From: an uncultured Bifidobacterium sp.
GTDB taxonomy: Bacteria > Actinomycetota > Actinomycetes > Actinomycetales > Bifidobacteriaceae
NCBI RefSeq assembly: GCF_949292005.1
Contig: NZ_CASEXV010000027.1
Location: 1 to 45,079, forward strand
Reading direction: 5' to 3'
Length of the DNA: 45,079 nt
Shown: piece by piece, positions 8,183 through 17,161 of the stretch
Layout: each line of letters begins with the position of its first letter
Numbering within the stretch: the first letter of the stretch is position 1
The notes under the pieces: model-generated
The model's input: the letters and a program-made list of their open reading frames with translations, nothing else
Databases searched by the model: none
What the model was told of the DNA's origin: nothing
Position numbers and translations under genes: made by a program

Positions 8183-8935
8183 ATGATGGCCAAGGTGATA
8201 GACGTCGTATCCCTCTATCCGCGGGACATGAACATCTACGGAGACTGGGGAAACATTCTCACCGTGAGACGGAGGCTCGAGCTGTATGGGTATGAGCCAC
8301 GCCTGCATTCCTACAATCAGGGAGATGACTGGCCCGAGCATGTGGATGTGGTGCTCGGCGGAGGTGGTCAGGACAACTGCCAGAAGCGCATCACCGCGGA
8401 TCTCTTCCGGCGTGCCGCCGATCTGCGCGCGCTGGCGGCGGACGGTGTCCCCATGCTGATGATCTGTGGTCTGTACCAGCTGTTCGGAGAGTATTTCCAG
8501 ACGAATGACGGGTCTCGTCTTGAGGGGATCGGTGTTCTGGGCGTGTACACCGAGGGGCACGAAAAAAGGATGATTGGGAATCTCGTCGAGCATACGAAGG
8601 ATTTCGGGGACGTGATTGGTTATGAGAACCATTCCGGTCAGACATTCCTTCGAGGGGACACTGCGGCTTTGGGCCATGTGGACCACGAGGGGATGGGCAA
8701 CAATGGCGAGGACCACACCGAGGGCGCACGTAAGGGGAACGTCATCGGAACATACATGCATGGATCGGTTCTACCCAAGAATCCGCGTCTGGCGGACTTC
8801 CTCATTCGTTCCGCAGTGGAGCGTCGCTATGGCGCTTTCGAGCCATCGTCCGACAGTGTTCTGCGGGCTCGTCTGAAGCATCTTGATGAGGTGGCCGGCA
8901 GGGCACGTGATGTCGCAGCGACGCGTCCCCGATAG
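8183..8935 (+). CDS. gatD: Lipid II isoglutaminyl synthase, glutaminase subunit
   Basis: Class I glutamine amidotransferase-like subunit (CobB/CobQ type) that frees ammonia from glutamine and passes it to MurT. In the 250-aa protein the nucleophile is Cys95 (in MLMICGLYQLFG) and the catalytic His is His193 (in GTYMHGSVLPKNP). It follows murT by 17 bp with a GAAGGGAG ribosome-binding site; ATG at 8183 or 8186 are both possible. Amidation of stem-peptide glutamate is needed for efficient cross-linking, which links the pair to the PBP at 31.4-33.7 kb. Confidence 0.94.
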   Translation: MMAKVIDVVSLYPRDMNIYGDWGNILTVRRRLELYGYEPRLHSYNQGDDWPEHVDVVLGGGGQDNCQKRITADLFRRAADLRALAADGVPMLMICGLYQLFGEYFQTNDGSRLEGIGVLGVYTEGHEKRMIGNLVEHTKDFGDVIGYENHSGQTFLRGDTAALGHVDHEGMGNNGEDHTEGARKGNVIGTYMHGSVLPKNPRLADFLIRSAVERRYGAFEPSSDSVLRARLKHLDEVAGRARDVAATRPR

Positions 8936-8979
8936 GGTTTTGTGCGCTAGAGTGGACGTACCTTGTCAAGGAGGCAATC

Positions 8980-9243
8980 ATGGGTGATCTCAATTTCGGC
9001 GAAGGTCTGCGCAGGGTGTTTCTGGCGGGTGTCGGGGCGCTGGCTACAACGGTCGAGAAAAGCCAGGAGATAGTCGACGGTCTGGTCGCCAAAGGTGAGT
9101 TGACGGTCGAGCAGGGAAAAGCGCTTAACACCGAGCTGAAGAGGAAGGCCGCGGAGAACCGAGCCACGGCGTCCGCTCCTCGCGAGGACGAGGCCGATTC
9201 CCAGAAGGACGATGCGGATGGAGCGGCCGACGACGTCCAGTAG
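8980..9243 (+). CDS. Phasin-like small helical protein
   Basis: An 87-aa protein with an amphipathic N-terminal half (FGEGLRRVFLAGVGALATTVEKSQ, residues 6-29, in part) and a charged, Asp/Glu/Ala-rich tail that is probably disordered. It resembles the short phasin-family (polyhydroxyalkanoate granule-associated-like) proteins found beside ABC1/UbiB genes in Gram-positive bacteria, although nothing here suggests storage-polymer synthesis. An AAGGAGG ribosome-binding site precedes the ATG. Its end overlaps the UbiB-like gene by 26 bp, so the two are coupled. A lipid- or membrane-associated partner role is inference. Confidence 0.75.
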   Translation: MGDLNFGEGLRRVFLAGVGALATTVEKSQEIVDGLVAKGELTVEQGKALNTELKRKAAENRATASAPREDEADSQKDDADGAADDVQ

Positions 9244-10927
9244 CGCCGGGTCCGCCCAGCCGTCCTTCGCGGACGAGGAGACCATCGGGCTGCTGGGTGG
9301 ACGGCGGCAGTCCATGTCGACGCGTTACCATCTCACGCGCCGGGGGGCGGTGCGCCGTCTTGTCCAGATCGCCAAAATCGCCAACAGGTTTGATGTCCTC
9401 CATGGATTGACGCCCATCAAAATGAGGCTGATGTTCGAGGCGCTGGGGCCGACGTTCGTCAAGGTCGGCCAGATTCTCTCCATGCGCTCGGAGATCCTTC
9501 CGCAGCAGTTCTGCGATGAGCTTGCCAAATTGCGGGCGAACGCCGACCCCATGCCGTATTCCACGGTTATCGAGGTTCTGGAGCGCGAATACGGTCGCCC
9601 CGTCGATGAGGTGTTCGAGAGTATCGACCCCAGTCCTCTTGGCTCGGCGTCGCTGTCGCAGGTGCATCGCGCCACGCTTGTCGGGGGCGAGGATGTGGCG
9701 GTCAAGGTGCAGCGTCCCGGTGTCCGTGAGACCATGGCGCAGGACGTCGCCATCATGCGGTCGATCGCGTCCACGGCATCCAAAGTGGTGCGCAAGCCGC
9801 AGGTCGTCGACCTGAGGGGCGTGGTGGAGGAGCTGTGGGAGACCTTCGAGGCGGAGACCGATTTTCGTGTGGAGACCCGCAATCTTGTCGAGTTCAAGAG
9901 GTTCTGCGGTGATTTCGCCTACATGGACTGTCCGAAGCCCTTCACTGCCCTGTGCACGGAGCATGTGGTCGTCATGGATTATGTCGATGGAATCTCCGTG
10001 TCGCGTCCCGATCTCCTCACGTCCGAGGGATACGACCTTTCCGAGATAGGAACGAAACTCGTCGACAACTATGCCACGCAGATTCTTGACAGAGGCTTCT
10101 TCCACGCCGATCCGCATCCGGGGAACATCATCGTCTCGGAGGGGCATATCGTTCTGATAGATCTGGGCATGACCGGCCGCCTCAACGGGCGCATCCGTTC
10201 GGTGCTGCGGGACATGATCTTCGCGGTCGCTCAGAAGGATTCCCCGCGGCTGGCCGATGGACTGCTCCGCTTCGCGGGCGCCGAGGCCGAGGTCGGCGAC
10301 TATCCTGCTTTGCTGGCGGATTTGGACGCCATCGTCCAAGAATACGGCACGGTGGATCTCAGTGACCTTGATCTCGCCGCTTTCCTTGCCGCGATCACGC
10401 AGATGGCCACCCGGCATGGAATCGAGGTTCCCAGCAGCGTGACCACAGTGGGACGCGCGTTAGTGACGCTGGAGGGAACTCTCGACGAGTTCATCCCCAA
10501 TGTCAACATGATCGAGATCATTTCCAAGCACATGGCGGCCTCCCGCAGCGCCTCGTCATTGGCTTCCGACGAGCTGGGCAGGCTGGGCTCCGAAAGCCAC
10601 CAGGCGGTGCATGGGCTTCTCGCGGCGCTGTCGGAATCCAGAGTGGCGGCGCGCATGCTTACGCGCGGCCAGTTGAGAATCAACCTTGAGCTGGTGGGGT
10701 CGCGTGAGCCGATGCTTCTGCTCTCCGATATGGTGAATCGCTTGACAATGGCGTTGATAGTCGTGGGACTGTTCGTGGGGTCGTCGATCGTCTACTTCGC
10801 TGGCATGAAGCCGGTGGTTTTTGGAATTCCACTGATAGGTTTCCTTGGATACGTCGTGGCCTTCGTTTTGTCGTTGTGGATCGTGGCCGACATATATGTC
10901 AAGGGGCGGCGTGCGCGCAGACAGTAG
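9218..10927 (+). CDS. ABC1/AarF/UbiB-family atypical kinase-like protein
   Basis: Member of the UbiB/ADCK protein-kinase-like family, ATPases linked to prenyl-lipid biology. The signature motifs are present: KVGQ near residues 82-85 (FVKVGQILSMR), a loop GSASLSQVHRA in place of the usual Ala-rich loop, VAVKVQRPG, ADPHPGNI and IDLGMTGRL. Two membrane segments end the 569-aa protein. I chose the ATG at 9218 because AGAAGGA (9203-9209) sits 8 bp upstream; ATG 9212 is only 2 bp from it. Bifidobacteria are fermentative and not known to make ubiquinone, so the annotation 'ubiquinone biosynthesis' should not be copied onto this gene. The true substrate is unknown. Confidence 0.9.
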   Translation: MERPTTSSSAGSAQPSFADEETIGLLGGRRQSMSTRYHLTRRGAVRRLVQIAKIANRFDVLHGLTPIKMRLMFEALGPTFVKVGQILSMRSEILPQQFCDELAKLRANADPMPYSTVIEVLEREYGRPVDEVFESIDPSPLGSASLSQVHRATLVGGEDVAVKVQRPGVRETMAQDVAIMRSIASTASKVVRKPQVVDLRGVVEELWETFEAETDFRVETRNLVEFKRFCGDFAYMDCPKPFTALCTEHVVVMDYVDGISVSRPDLLTSEGYDLSEIGTKLVDNYATQILDRGFFHADPHPGNIIVSEGHIVLIDLGMTGRLNGRIRSVLRDMIFAVAQKDSPRLADGLLRFAGAEAEVGDYPALLADLDAIVQEYGTVDLSDLDLAAFLAAITQMATRHGIEVPSSVTTVGRALVTLEGTLDEFIPNVNMIEIISKHMAASRSASSLASDELGRLGSESHQAVHGLLAALSESRVAARMLTRGQLRINLELVGSREPMLLLSDMVNRLTMALIVVGLFVGSSIVYFAGMKPVVFGIPLIGFLGYVVAFVLSLWIVADIYVKGRRARRQ

Positions 10928-10976
10928 CGGCGTTGCAACGGGCGGAGTGGAGCCTCGGAAAGGAAAGGGCGTTGAG

Positions 10977-12029
10977 ATGCTGAGCAGAGGACGGGGAAAG
11001 ATGACGCGATCATCCATCGGATCAAGGTTGGTGGTCGCCGCTGCGGCTGCCTGCGGAATCGTGGCATGGGCGGTGTCGCCTCGGATGAGGAGTGATGCCG
11101 TTCGCCGTGATGTGCCTCAGGTGCCACGCGTATGGTACGCCCATCGTGGATTGCATGACGCGGGATCCGGACTGACCGACGCGTACTCGGCCCATAGTGG
11201 GGAATATGTGGCGCTGGCTCGGCGGATGGCGTTGCGCGCCGGCTATGGGTCGGCGGATTATGACGGTCCGTTGGCTCCCGAGAACTCTTTGGCGTCCTTT
11301 GCCGCCGCCTGCGAGGCCGGTTATGGAATCGAGCTCGATATCCAACTCACACGCGACGGGCAGGTCGTCGTGGTCCATGACTCCACCCTTATGCGTGTGG
11401 CGGGTGATCCGCGACGTGTGGGGGAGCTCACCTATGAGGAGTTGTGTGGGATAGCGCTGTTTCCTGCGCCTTCCCGTCCCGGCGACGCGAAGTCGGCACC
11501 GGCCGGCGAGGCATCGGAGCGCACGGTGGATGGACGGGCGCAGCATGTGCCGCTGTTCTCTGATGTTCTCCGGCTTGTCAATGGGAGGGTTCCTCTGATC
11601 GTTGAGTACAAGATGCCCTCCCTGGACCGATGGGATGAGGGTTGCGAGAGGCTTATGGAGAGCGGGGATCGACTGCTCCGGGAATACGACGGCGACTATG
11701 TCGTCGAATCGTTCCATCCTGGCGCGCTGAGATGGTACCGCATGAACAATCCGTCGGTGTGCCGGGGGCAGCTGGCGGCGCGGGCGGATGGCGGCTCGAA
11801 GGACATTTCGGCCAGACTGGCCGGATTGCTGGCGTTGAATTGGATGTCGCGCCCTGATTTCGTTGCGTACGACTGGGTCGATGGCGGCACTCCCGCCGTG
11901 CGTCTGGCCCGTGCCCTGGGTGCGGTTATGGTGTCGTGGACGGTGAGAAGTCCGGAGGAATGCGAACGAGCCGGCATGATGTTCGACCGGCATATATTCG
12001 AGGCTTTCGTCCCGTCCGGTATGGCCTGA
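10977..12029 (+). CDS. Glycerophosphodiester phosphodiesterase family protein, membrane-anchored
   Basis: Predicted to cleave glycerophosphodiesters at the outer membrane face. The 350-aa product starts with a basic patch and one hydrophobic segment (about residues 18-34), then the GDPD domain: AHRG with His56, PENS with Glu102, ELD with Glu119 and Asp121, and His134 in VVHD. The start at 10977 has an AAAGGAAAGGG site 7 bp upstream; ATG 11001 is an alternative. Unusually, about 43 residues separate the AHRG and PENS motifs, which are normally much closer. The gene follows the UbiB-like gene by 49 bp and may be cotranscribed. Its 3' end lies inside a hairpin shared with upp. Confidence 0.86.
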   Translation: MLSRGRGKMTRSSIGSRLVVAAAAACGIVAWAVSPRMRSDAVRRDVPQVPRVWYAHRGLHDAGSGLTDAYSAHSGEYVALARRMALRAGYGSADYDGPLAPENSLASFAAACEAGYGIELDIQLTRDGQVVVVHDSTLMRVAGDPRRVGELTYEELCGIALFPAPSRPGDAKSAPAGEASERTVDGRAQHVPLFSDVLRLVNGRVPLIVEYKMPSLDRWDEGCERLMESGDRLLREYDGDYVVESFHPGALRWYRMNNPSVCRGQLAARADGGSKDISARLAGLLALNWMSRPDFVAYDWVDGGTPAVRLARALGAVMVSWTVRSPEECERAGMMFDRHIFEAFVPSGMA

Positions 12030-12042
12030 AACGGACGGGACG
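12008..12042. terminator. Shared terminator hairpin, gdpD / upp
   Basis: A perfect 11-bp stem CGTCCCGTCCG / CGGACGGGACG around a 13-nt loop spans the stop codon of the phosphodiesterase gene. It lies between two convergent genes (upp ends at 12075), so it can serve both strands. No T-run follows on either side. Confidence 0.6.
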
Positions 12043-12074
12043 GCCGTCATCCTGGGATGTAGTGGGAGACGGGA

Positions 12075-12713
12075 TTAGTCGATCAGTCCATACAGGCGAT
12101 CGCCGGCATCTCCCAGACCCGGGACGATGTAGGCGTGCTCGTTGAGACGCTCATCGACCGCGCAGACCACCACTTTGAGGTCGATGGAGGGATCGATGTC
12201 TTTCTTCAGCCTCTCAAGTCCCTCAGGAGCCGCGATGATGTTGATCGCCGTGATGTCCTTGGCGCCACGTTCGGCCAGGTAATGGGTGGCGGCGACAAGG
12301 GTTCCGCCGGTGGCCAGCATGGGATCGAGGAGGAAGCACTGGCGGCCGGTCAGATCCTCGGGGAGGCGGTTCGCATAGGTGATGATGTCCAGGGTCGCCT
12401 CGTCACGGCGCATTCCCAAGAATCCCACCTCCGCGGTGGGAAGTAGGCGGGTCATGCCATCAAGCATCCCGAGTCCCGCGCGGAGCACCGGAACGACCAT
12501 GGGTTTGGGGTCGGCGATTTTCTTTCCGACGGTCGGCGCTACGGGGGTGTCGATGGGTTTTTCGACCAGATCGAGATTGCGAGTCGCCTCGTAGGCTTCA
12601 AGCGCGACAAGCTCGGACACCAGTTCACGGAAGATGTTCGAAGGGGTGTTTTTGTCACGAAGGACGGTGAGTTTGTGTTCGACCAGAGGATGGTTTACGA
12701 CGTGAAGTTCCAT
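12075..12713 (-). CDS. upp: Uracil phosphoribosyltransferase
   Basis: Pyrimidine salvage enzyme that converts uracil and PRPP to UMP. The start MELHVVNHPLVEHKLTVLRD is the standard N-terminus of the family and fixes the ATG at 12713; the open frame further upstream is not typical. The PRPP-binding loop DPMLATGGT and the C-terminal GLGDAGDRLYG, which contacts uracil, are intact. At 212 aa the length is normal. It stands alone on the minus strand. Confidence 0.97.
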   Translation of the reverse strand: MELHVVNHPLVEHKLTVLRDKNTPSNIFRELVSELVALEAYEATRNLDLVEKPIDTPVAPTVGKKIADPKPMVVPVLRAGLGMLDGMTRLLPTAEVGFLGMRRDEATLDIITYANRLPEDLTGRQCFLLDPMLATGGTLVAATHYLAERGAKDITAINIIAAPEGLERLKKDIDPSIDLKVVVCAVDERLNEHAYIVPGLGDAGDRLYGLID

Positions 12714-13007
12714 ACGCACAAGCCTAAGCCCTCGACGTGCCATGACGCACGCCATCACGGCGTTTCGGCTATCGCGTGACTGTTCCCTCCATCGAGCCGT
12801 ATCGGGTACGGAGACATGAGGTACGTGGGTTGATGTCGTGACGAAAGACGCGACCAAAGACGTGTGTGAAGACGTCGGACCATGAAAGCGCCTGTCGGCG
12901 CAAACGCCGCTCGCGGCGGCAACAAATGGAGCCCGGGGCTTAAGCACGGCCCGACGTCGACCCTCAGTATATCCCCCGCGTCACTGGTTCATCGTACGTA
13001 CGCGTGG
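12714..13007. other. Gene-free stretch upstream of upp
   Basis: About 290 bp between upp and the end of the ppk group. It should contain the upp promoter on the minus strand; a TATACT-like sequence is at about 12967-12972 (minus strand), without a good -35. A short GC hairpin lies at about 12903-12920. I see no gene, tRNA or riboswitch motif. Confidence 0.5.
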
Positions 13008-13008
13008 G

Positions 13009-13048
13009 GTGGAAAAACGACTGTAGGGAATCCGGTTCCATCCCCTAC
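13009..13048 (-). terminator. Intrinsic terminator of the ppk-mutT1 group
   Basis: On the minus strand GTAGGG and CCCTAC (13043-13048 and 13023-13028) form a stem with further GGAA/TTCC pairing inside, followed within 5 nt by TTTTT (13012-13016 region). It lies 8 bp after the stop of the hypothetical gene and fits a rho-independent terminator for that transcription unit. Confidence 0.7.
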
Positions 13049-13055
13049 TCCGACG

Positions 13056-13754
13056 CTATTCCAGACGCCCACGGCGCCATAGGGCCGCACCGTGGTGGAA
13101 ATCCGATGACGTTGTGTGCAGGTTCGCCGCCCTGTGGACAAGTTGGGCCTTCTCTTGGGGGATGTCCGTCCCTGTCTGCGCCTGGGATCGCAGGCCGTTG
13201 GCGATGACCGCGGTGAAGGCGCTGGCCCTGTCCAGGGCGATGGCGAAATCCCCGGTGAAGGCGCCTGACAGAATCGAATCGGCGGTGTGTGCGATGTCAT
13301 CCGCGGTGGGAGCCGAATCCAGACCCGCTATCGCGCTGGCCGATGTCGCGACGGGTTCGCCCTGGGACCACAACCGCGCTATCGTTTGGGGCTCTCGGTG
13401 CATCCATGAACGCAGCATATACAGGCGCCATAAGATGCCCGGAAGTGAATCCGGATCCGCGTTGCTCCAGAGTTCGGCGATGATGTCCACGCCTTCGGTG
13501 TCCACCACGGTCAGCACCCGCCCCACGATCTGTGGGTCGGTGCTGTGGTGGACACGGTCAAGAAGCGCCGCGGCCGACACGTGGCTCATCTCACTGATTG
13601 CCTGGGGGTCCATGCCGCCGGCAAGATGTTCCACGGTGCCGGGGGCGAGCTGTCCTGGGCGGGAGGGGCGCCGCGATCCCGTCGACGGCGGCGTGAAAGC
13701 GGTTCCGCTGGTGGTGATGGAACCGTGCTGGAAGGAGATCGAATCAGTGGACAA
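13056..13754 (-). CDS. Conserved-looking hypothetical protein
   Basis: A 232-aa soluble protein that I do not assign to a named family. A helical core runs from about residue 48 (MDPQAISEMSHVSAAALLDR) and contains several Ala/Leu-rich segments and the stretch SLPGILWRLYMLRSWMHREP; no catalytic motif, signal peptide or membrane segment is seen. The most upstream start is TTG at 13754, which overlaps the preceding NUDIX gene by 11 bp; the first ATG would remove about 47 residues. Overlap with the upstream gene and a terminator just downstream make it the last gene of the ppk group. Confidence 0.65.
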   Translation of the reverse strand: MSTDSISFQHGSITTSGTAFTPPSTGSRRPSRPGQLAPGTVEHLAGGMDPQAISEMSHVSAAALLDRVHHSTDPQIVGRVLTVVDTEGVDIIAELWSNADPDSLPGILWRLYMLRSWMHREPQTIARLWSQGEPVATSASAIAGLDSAPTADDIAHTADSILSGAFTGDFAIALDRASAFTAVIANGLRSQAQTGTDIPQEKAQLVHRAANLHTTSSDFHHGAALWRRGRLE

Positions 13755-14844
13755 GGGGAACCACTTTCTGAACGTCGATTATGGATGGTCCGTCAGGTCC
13801 CGCTGCCAAGGACATCACCAAAGCGGTTCCTGTGGGCATGAACGGGGATGATTCCACCAGAGCGGAGGCCTGCGTCCGTGAGGAGCATAGTGGACGCAGA
13901 TGACCGAATACGGAGCCGATGACAGGGCGGTGCATGCAGATGGCGGTGGTTGAGGTTGTGCTCATGCAAGCCTCCATCTCGTTGAGAAGCCGATTCCAGG
14001 AAGATTCGGGATTTTGGGCGAAGGATTCCTCGGTCAGCTCGTCCGCCCTGCCTATTGGCATCTCGACATGGAATGAGTATGGGGCCAGCGTCTGCATACA
14101 GCGCAGCCAAGATGAGGACACGAGCCGGGAAGGGGCGAAGCAGGCCAGCTCACGGACCAGTGCATAGGCCGCGGCCGCGCCTTTGGGGGTGATGGGCCGA
14201 TCCTCATCAACGCCACGCCACTGCTTGCGTGGTTCCGCCTTCGCGTGGCGCACCAGGATGAGGGTTGCAGCGCCAGCGGCTTCCTCCAACCGATCGACGA
14301 AGGCGTCGAGGATGTCGCGATCCTGCGAGTGGGAGAGGAGTTTGCGCGCTTTCCGGATTGGAAGCCATCGCCGTTCGTCGATTTCGGCGGCATCGGCGGG
14401 AGTCACCGGACCGAACGCCGGCCGGCGGCGTCGTGCCGAATCGTCGTCGATTATCTGCGCCATCCAGTACACGACATGTTTGGTGTCGCTGAGGGAATCG
14501 CGAGACTTCCTGCCTTTGTGTCCCTCGGAATCCACAGGGTATTCGATCTCGCCAAGACGGGGGCCGAGGCGCACGGGTTGGCCTGACTCCTCTTCGATCT
14601 CCCGCACGGCCGCATGGCGGTGCGACTCGTTCGGTTCGAGCTTTCCCTTAGGCCAGCTCCAATCGTCGTAACGGGGGCGGTGCACTAGACAGACCTCGAT
14701 GTCGTCGAAGGACTCAGCGGAGGTGTCCGCCTGGCCTTTGGACCCATCGTTCCGGGGGGAGGTGGTGGGGGCGCCCGTGTCCGAGTCGGCCAAGGGTCTG
14801 GTGCGGTAGACGATTCCTCCCGCCGCTTCAATGATTCGTCTCAT
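13744..14844 (-). CDS. NUDIX hydrolase / histidine phosphatase fusion (MutT1-like)
   Basis: Two-domain enzyme like mycobacterial MutT1, which removes 8-oxo-dGTP and diadenosine polyphosphates. The N-terminal half has the Nudix box: GKLEPNESHRHAAVREIEEE at about residues 65-84 followed by SG, matching GX5EX7REUXEEXGU. The C-terminal half has the phosphoglycerate-mutase/SixA motif VRHAKAE and a second His in ICMHRPVIGS. At 366 aa it is slightly longer than MutT1 because of an Asp/Ser-rich insert near residues 20-45. It lies 79 bp after ppk on the same strand; ppk1 and mutT1 are also adjacent in Mycobacterium tuberculosis. Confidence 0.92.
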   Translation of the reverse strand: MRRIIEAAGGIVYRTRPLADSDTGAPTTSPRNDGSKGQADTSAESFDDIEVCLVHRPRYDDWSWPKGKLEPNESHRHAAVREIEEESGQPVRLGPRLGEIEYPVDSEGHKGRKSRDSLSDTKHVVYWMAQIIDDDSARRRRPAFGPVTPADAAEIDERRWLPIRKARKLLSHSQDRDILDAFVDRLEEAAGAATLILVRHAKAEPRKQWRGVDEDRPITPKGAAAAYALVRELACFAPSRLVSSSWLRCMQTLAPYSFHVEMPIGRADELTEESFAQNPESSWNRLLNEMEACMSTTSTTAICMHRPVIGSVFGHLRPLCSSRTQASALVESSPFMPTGTALVMSLAAGPDGPSIIDVQKVVPLVH

Positions 14845-14923
14845 GCGTGCTGAGCCCCCAATCCTCGGCAGGACGTCCGATGCTGTGGTGTCGTATGGTC
14901 CGGCTCCTCGCCGGCGCCGTCAA

Positions 14924-17161
14924 TCAACTGGCCGTGTGCGGACGGCGCTGGTGTTTGCGGATCAGATATTCCTGCGAGTCGACCAGCGGCCGGCCGTCCT
15001 CATCGCGGGAGTGACGGTCGTATGCCCCGTTCGCCTGCATGTGCCAGGACACCGTGCTGTCTGACATCTGTAGGTCGATGTAGTTGACGAGCTCATCCAC
15101 CTGTTCGGGCGCCGTGACCCTGACCAGAGCCTCGACGCGTCGATCCAGGTTCCGGTGCATCAGGTCCGCGGATCCGATCCACACTTCAGGCCCTGAGGAC
15201 GGTCCCTCGCCGATTTGTGGTCCGTCGGAATTGGCGAATGCGTAGATTCTGCTATGTTCCAGGAATCTTCCCAGAATGGAGCGCACGCGGATATTGTCGC
15301 TCAGCCCGGGAACTTCGGGTTTGAGCGCGCATATGCCACGTTCGACGATATCGATTTTCACGCCCGCCTGGCTGGCGCGGTACAGCGCGTCAATCGTCTT
15401 CTCGTCGACGATGGAGTTCACCTTGATCCGGATCCACGCGTCCTTGCCATCGCGTGCCGCCGCCTCCTCGCGGCGGATGCGCTGTATCAGGCCCGTCCGG
15501 ACTGTCCTCGGAGCGACGAGAAGCCGGTGGAAGCTTGATTTCGGCGCATAGCCGGACAGCTGGTTGAAAAGACGCGTGAGGTCCTGCCCCACAACCGGGT
15601 CGCAGGTGAGAAGCCCGAGGTCGGTGTACGACCGGGCGGTCTTCGGGTTGTAGTTGCCGGTTCCCACATGGCAGTACCGGCGAAGACCATCGGTCTCCTG
15701 TCTGACGACCAGTGACAGCTTGCAGTGCGTTTTCAAACCCACGATTCCATAGACGACGTGCACTCCCGCGCGTTCAAGCTTCCGCGCCCAGGCGATGTTG
15801 GCGTCCTCGTCGAAACGCGCCTTGATCTCCACCAGGGCCAGAACCTGCTTTCCCGCATGGGCGGCGTCGATGAGCGCGTCGATCACCGGTGAGTTGCTGG
15901 ATGTGCGGTAGAGCGTTTGTTTGATTGCCAGAACCTTTGGGTCGGCGGCCGCTTGGGAGAGGAACGCCTGCACTGATGTGGAGAACGAATCGTAGGGGTG
16001 GTGGAGCAGGATGTCGCGCTCGCGGATGGCCGCGAAGATGTCCTGTGCCCTGCTTGATTCGACCTCCGCGATCTGACGGTTCGTCGTTGGGATGAAGGGC
16101 CGGTATTTGAGGTCGGGCCTGTCGATGTCCTGCAGCTCGAACAGCACGGTCATGTCCAGGGGCGGCGGAAGACGGTAGACCTCATCCGCGCTGATCCGCA
16201 ATTGTCCGGCAAGAAGCTGGGACAGGAATGGGCTGGTCAAATCGGATATCTCGAGCCGGATGGGAGGCCCGAAGCGGCGTCGGAGGAGTTCCTTCTCCAT
16301 CGCGTTGAGAAGGTTCTCCGCATCGTCCTCCTCGACGTCGATGTCCTCATTGCGGGTGAGCCGGAAAGATCGGGCCTCTTTGATGATCATGCCCGGGAAA
16401 AGCGTCTCCAGATGCGAGATGATGAGATTCTCCATGGTGATGAAGCCATACCGCTCTTCACGTCCCTCCTCATCGGTGAGATCGTCGACCGGGACAAGGC
16501 GGTTGAGATTTCCGGGGATCTTCACGCGGGCAAAATGCGATTTTCCGGAATTGGGGTTCTCGACCAGTACCGCCAGATTGAGGGAGTTTCCCGAGATGTA
16601 GGGGAAGGGGTGCGCCGGGTCAACGGCCAGGGGCGTGAGGACGGGGAACACCTGTTGGCGGTAATAGCGCGAAAGCCTCTCCTGCTCTGTGGTGGTGAGC
16701 TTATCCCAACTCAGAAGCACAATGTGTTGGTCGGCGAGTTCGGGGAGAATGCGGGTGTTGACGTAGTTGGCGTGCTCCTCCTGAAGTCTGTGGGCCTCCT
16801 CGCTTATCGCATGCATCTGCTGACGTGGACTGAGACCGGATGGTGCGGTGACCGCTATGCCCGAATCGATGCGCCGCTTGAGCCCGGCCACTCGGACCAT
16901 GAAGAACTCATCAAGGTTTGACGCAAAGATCGCGGCGAAATTGGCTCTTTCGAGCAGCGGGACATCCTCGTCCTGCGCAAGCTCGAGGACGCGCTTGTTG
17001 AATTTCAGCCAGCTGAGCTCTCTGTCGAAAAACCTGTCGTCCGGAAGCGCCTGCTCACCGTCGGGCGAGATGCGACGGTCGGTTTTGTCGATCTCGGCGA
17101 TGTGCTCGGCGATCTGGCTGCGCAGGAGGGCCTGGGAGGGTGCGTCAAAATTCTGTGCCAT
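14924..17161 (-). CDS. ppk: Polyphosphate kinase 1
   Basis: Makes inorganic polyphosphate from ATP, reversibly. The 745-aa protein has the PPK1 N-terminal domain (DRELSWLKFNKRVLELA near residue 42) and the two phospholipase-D-like catalytic domains, with the autophosphorylated His in LKTHCKLSLV and the later HVGTGNYNP segment. I prefer the ATG at 17161 (MAQNFDAP) to the upstream 17209, because the extra 16 residues are not typical. Leading gene of the ppk-mutT1-hypothetical group. Confidence 0.96.
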   Translation of the reverse strand: MAQNFDAPSQALLRSQIAEHIAEIDKTDRRISPDGEQALPDDRFFDRELSWLKFNKRVLELAQDEDVPLLERANFAAIFASNLDEFFMVRVAGLKRRIDSGIAVTAPSGLSPRQQMHAISEEAHRLQEEHANYVNTRILPELADQHIVLLSWDKLTTTEQERLSRYYRQQVFPVLTPLAVDPAHPFPYISGNSLNLAVLVENPNSGKSHFARVKIPGNLNRLVPVDDLTDEEGREERYGFITMENLIISHLETLFPGMIIKEARSFRLTRNEDIDVEEDDAENLLNAMEKELLRRRFGPPIRLEISDLTSPFLSQLLAGQLRISADEVYRLPPPLDMTVLFELQDIDRPDLKYRPFIPTTNRQIAEVESSRAQDIFAAIRERDILLHHPYDSFSTSVQAFLSQAAADPKVLAIKQTLYRTSSNSPVIDALIDAAHAGKQVLALVEIKARFDEDANIAWARKLERAGVHVVYGIVGLKTHCKLSLVVRQETDGLRRYCHVGTGNYNPKTARSYTDLGLLTCDPVVGQDLTRLFNQLSGYAPKSSFHRLLVAPRTVRTGLIQRIRREEAAARDGKDAWIRIKVNSIVDEKTIDALYRASQAGVKIDIVERGICALKPEVPGLSDNIRVRSILGRFLEHSRIYAFANSDGPQIGEGPSSGPEVWIGSADLMHRNLDRRVEALVRVTAPEQVDELVNYIDLQMSDSTVSWHMQANGAYDRHSRDEDGRPLVDSQEYLIRKHQRRPHTAS

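Noticed and set aside
12880..13007. Possible tRNA or riboswitch in the gap between upp and the ppk group
   Set aside because: No T-loop GGTTCGA motif, anticodon arm or known riboswitch signature could be fitted; only a terminator on the minus strand is convincing.
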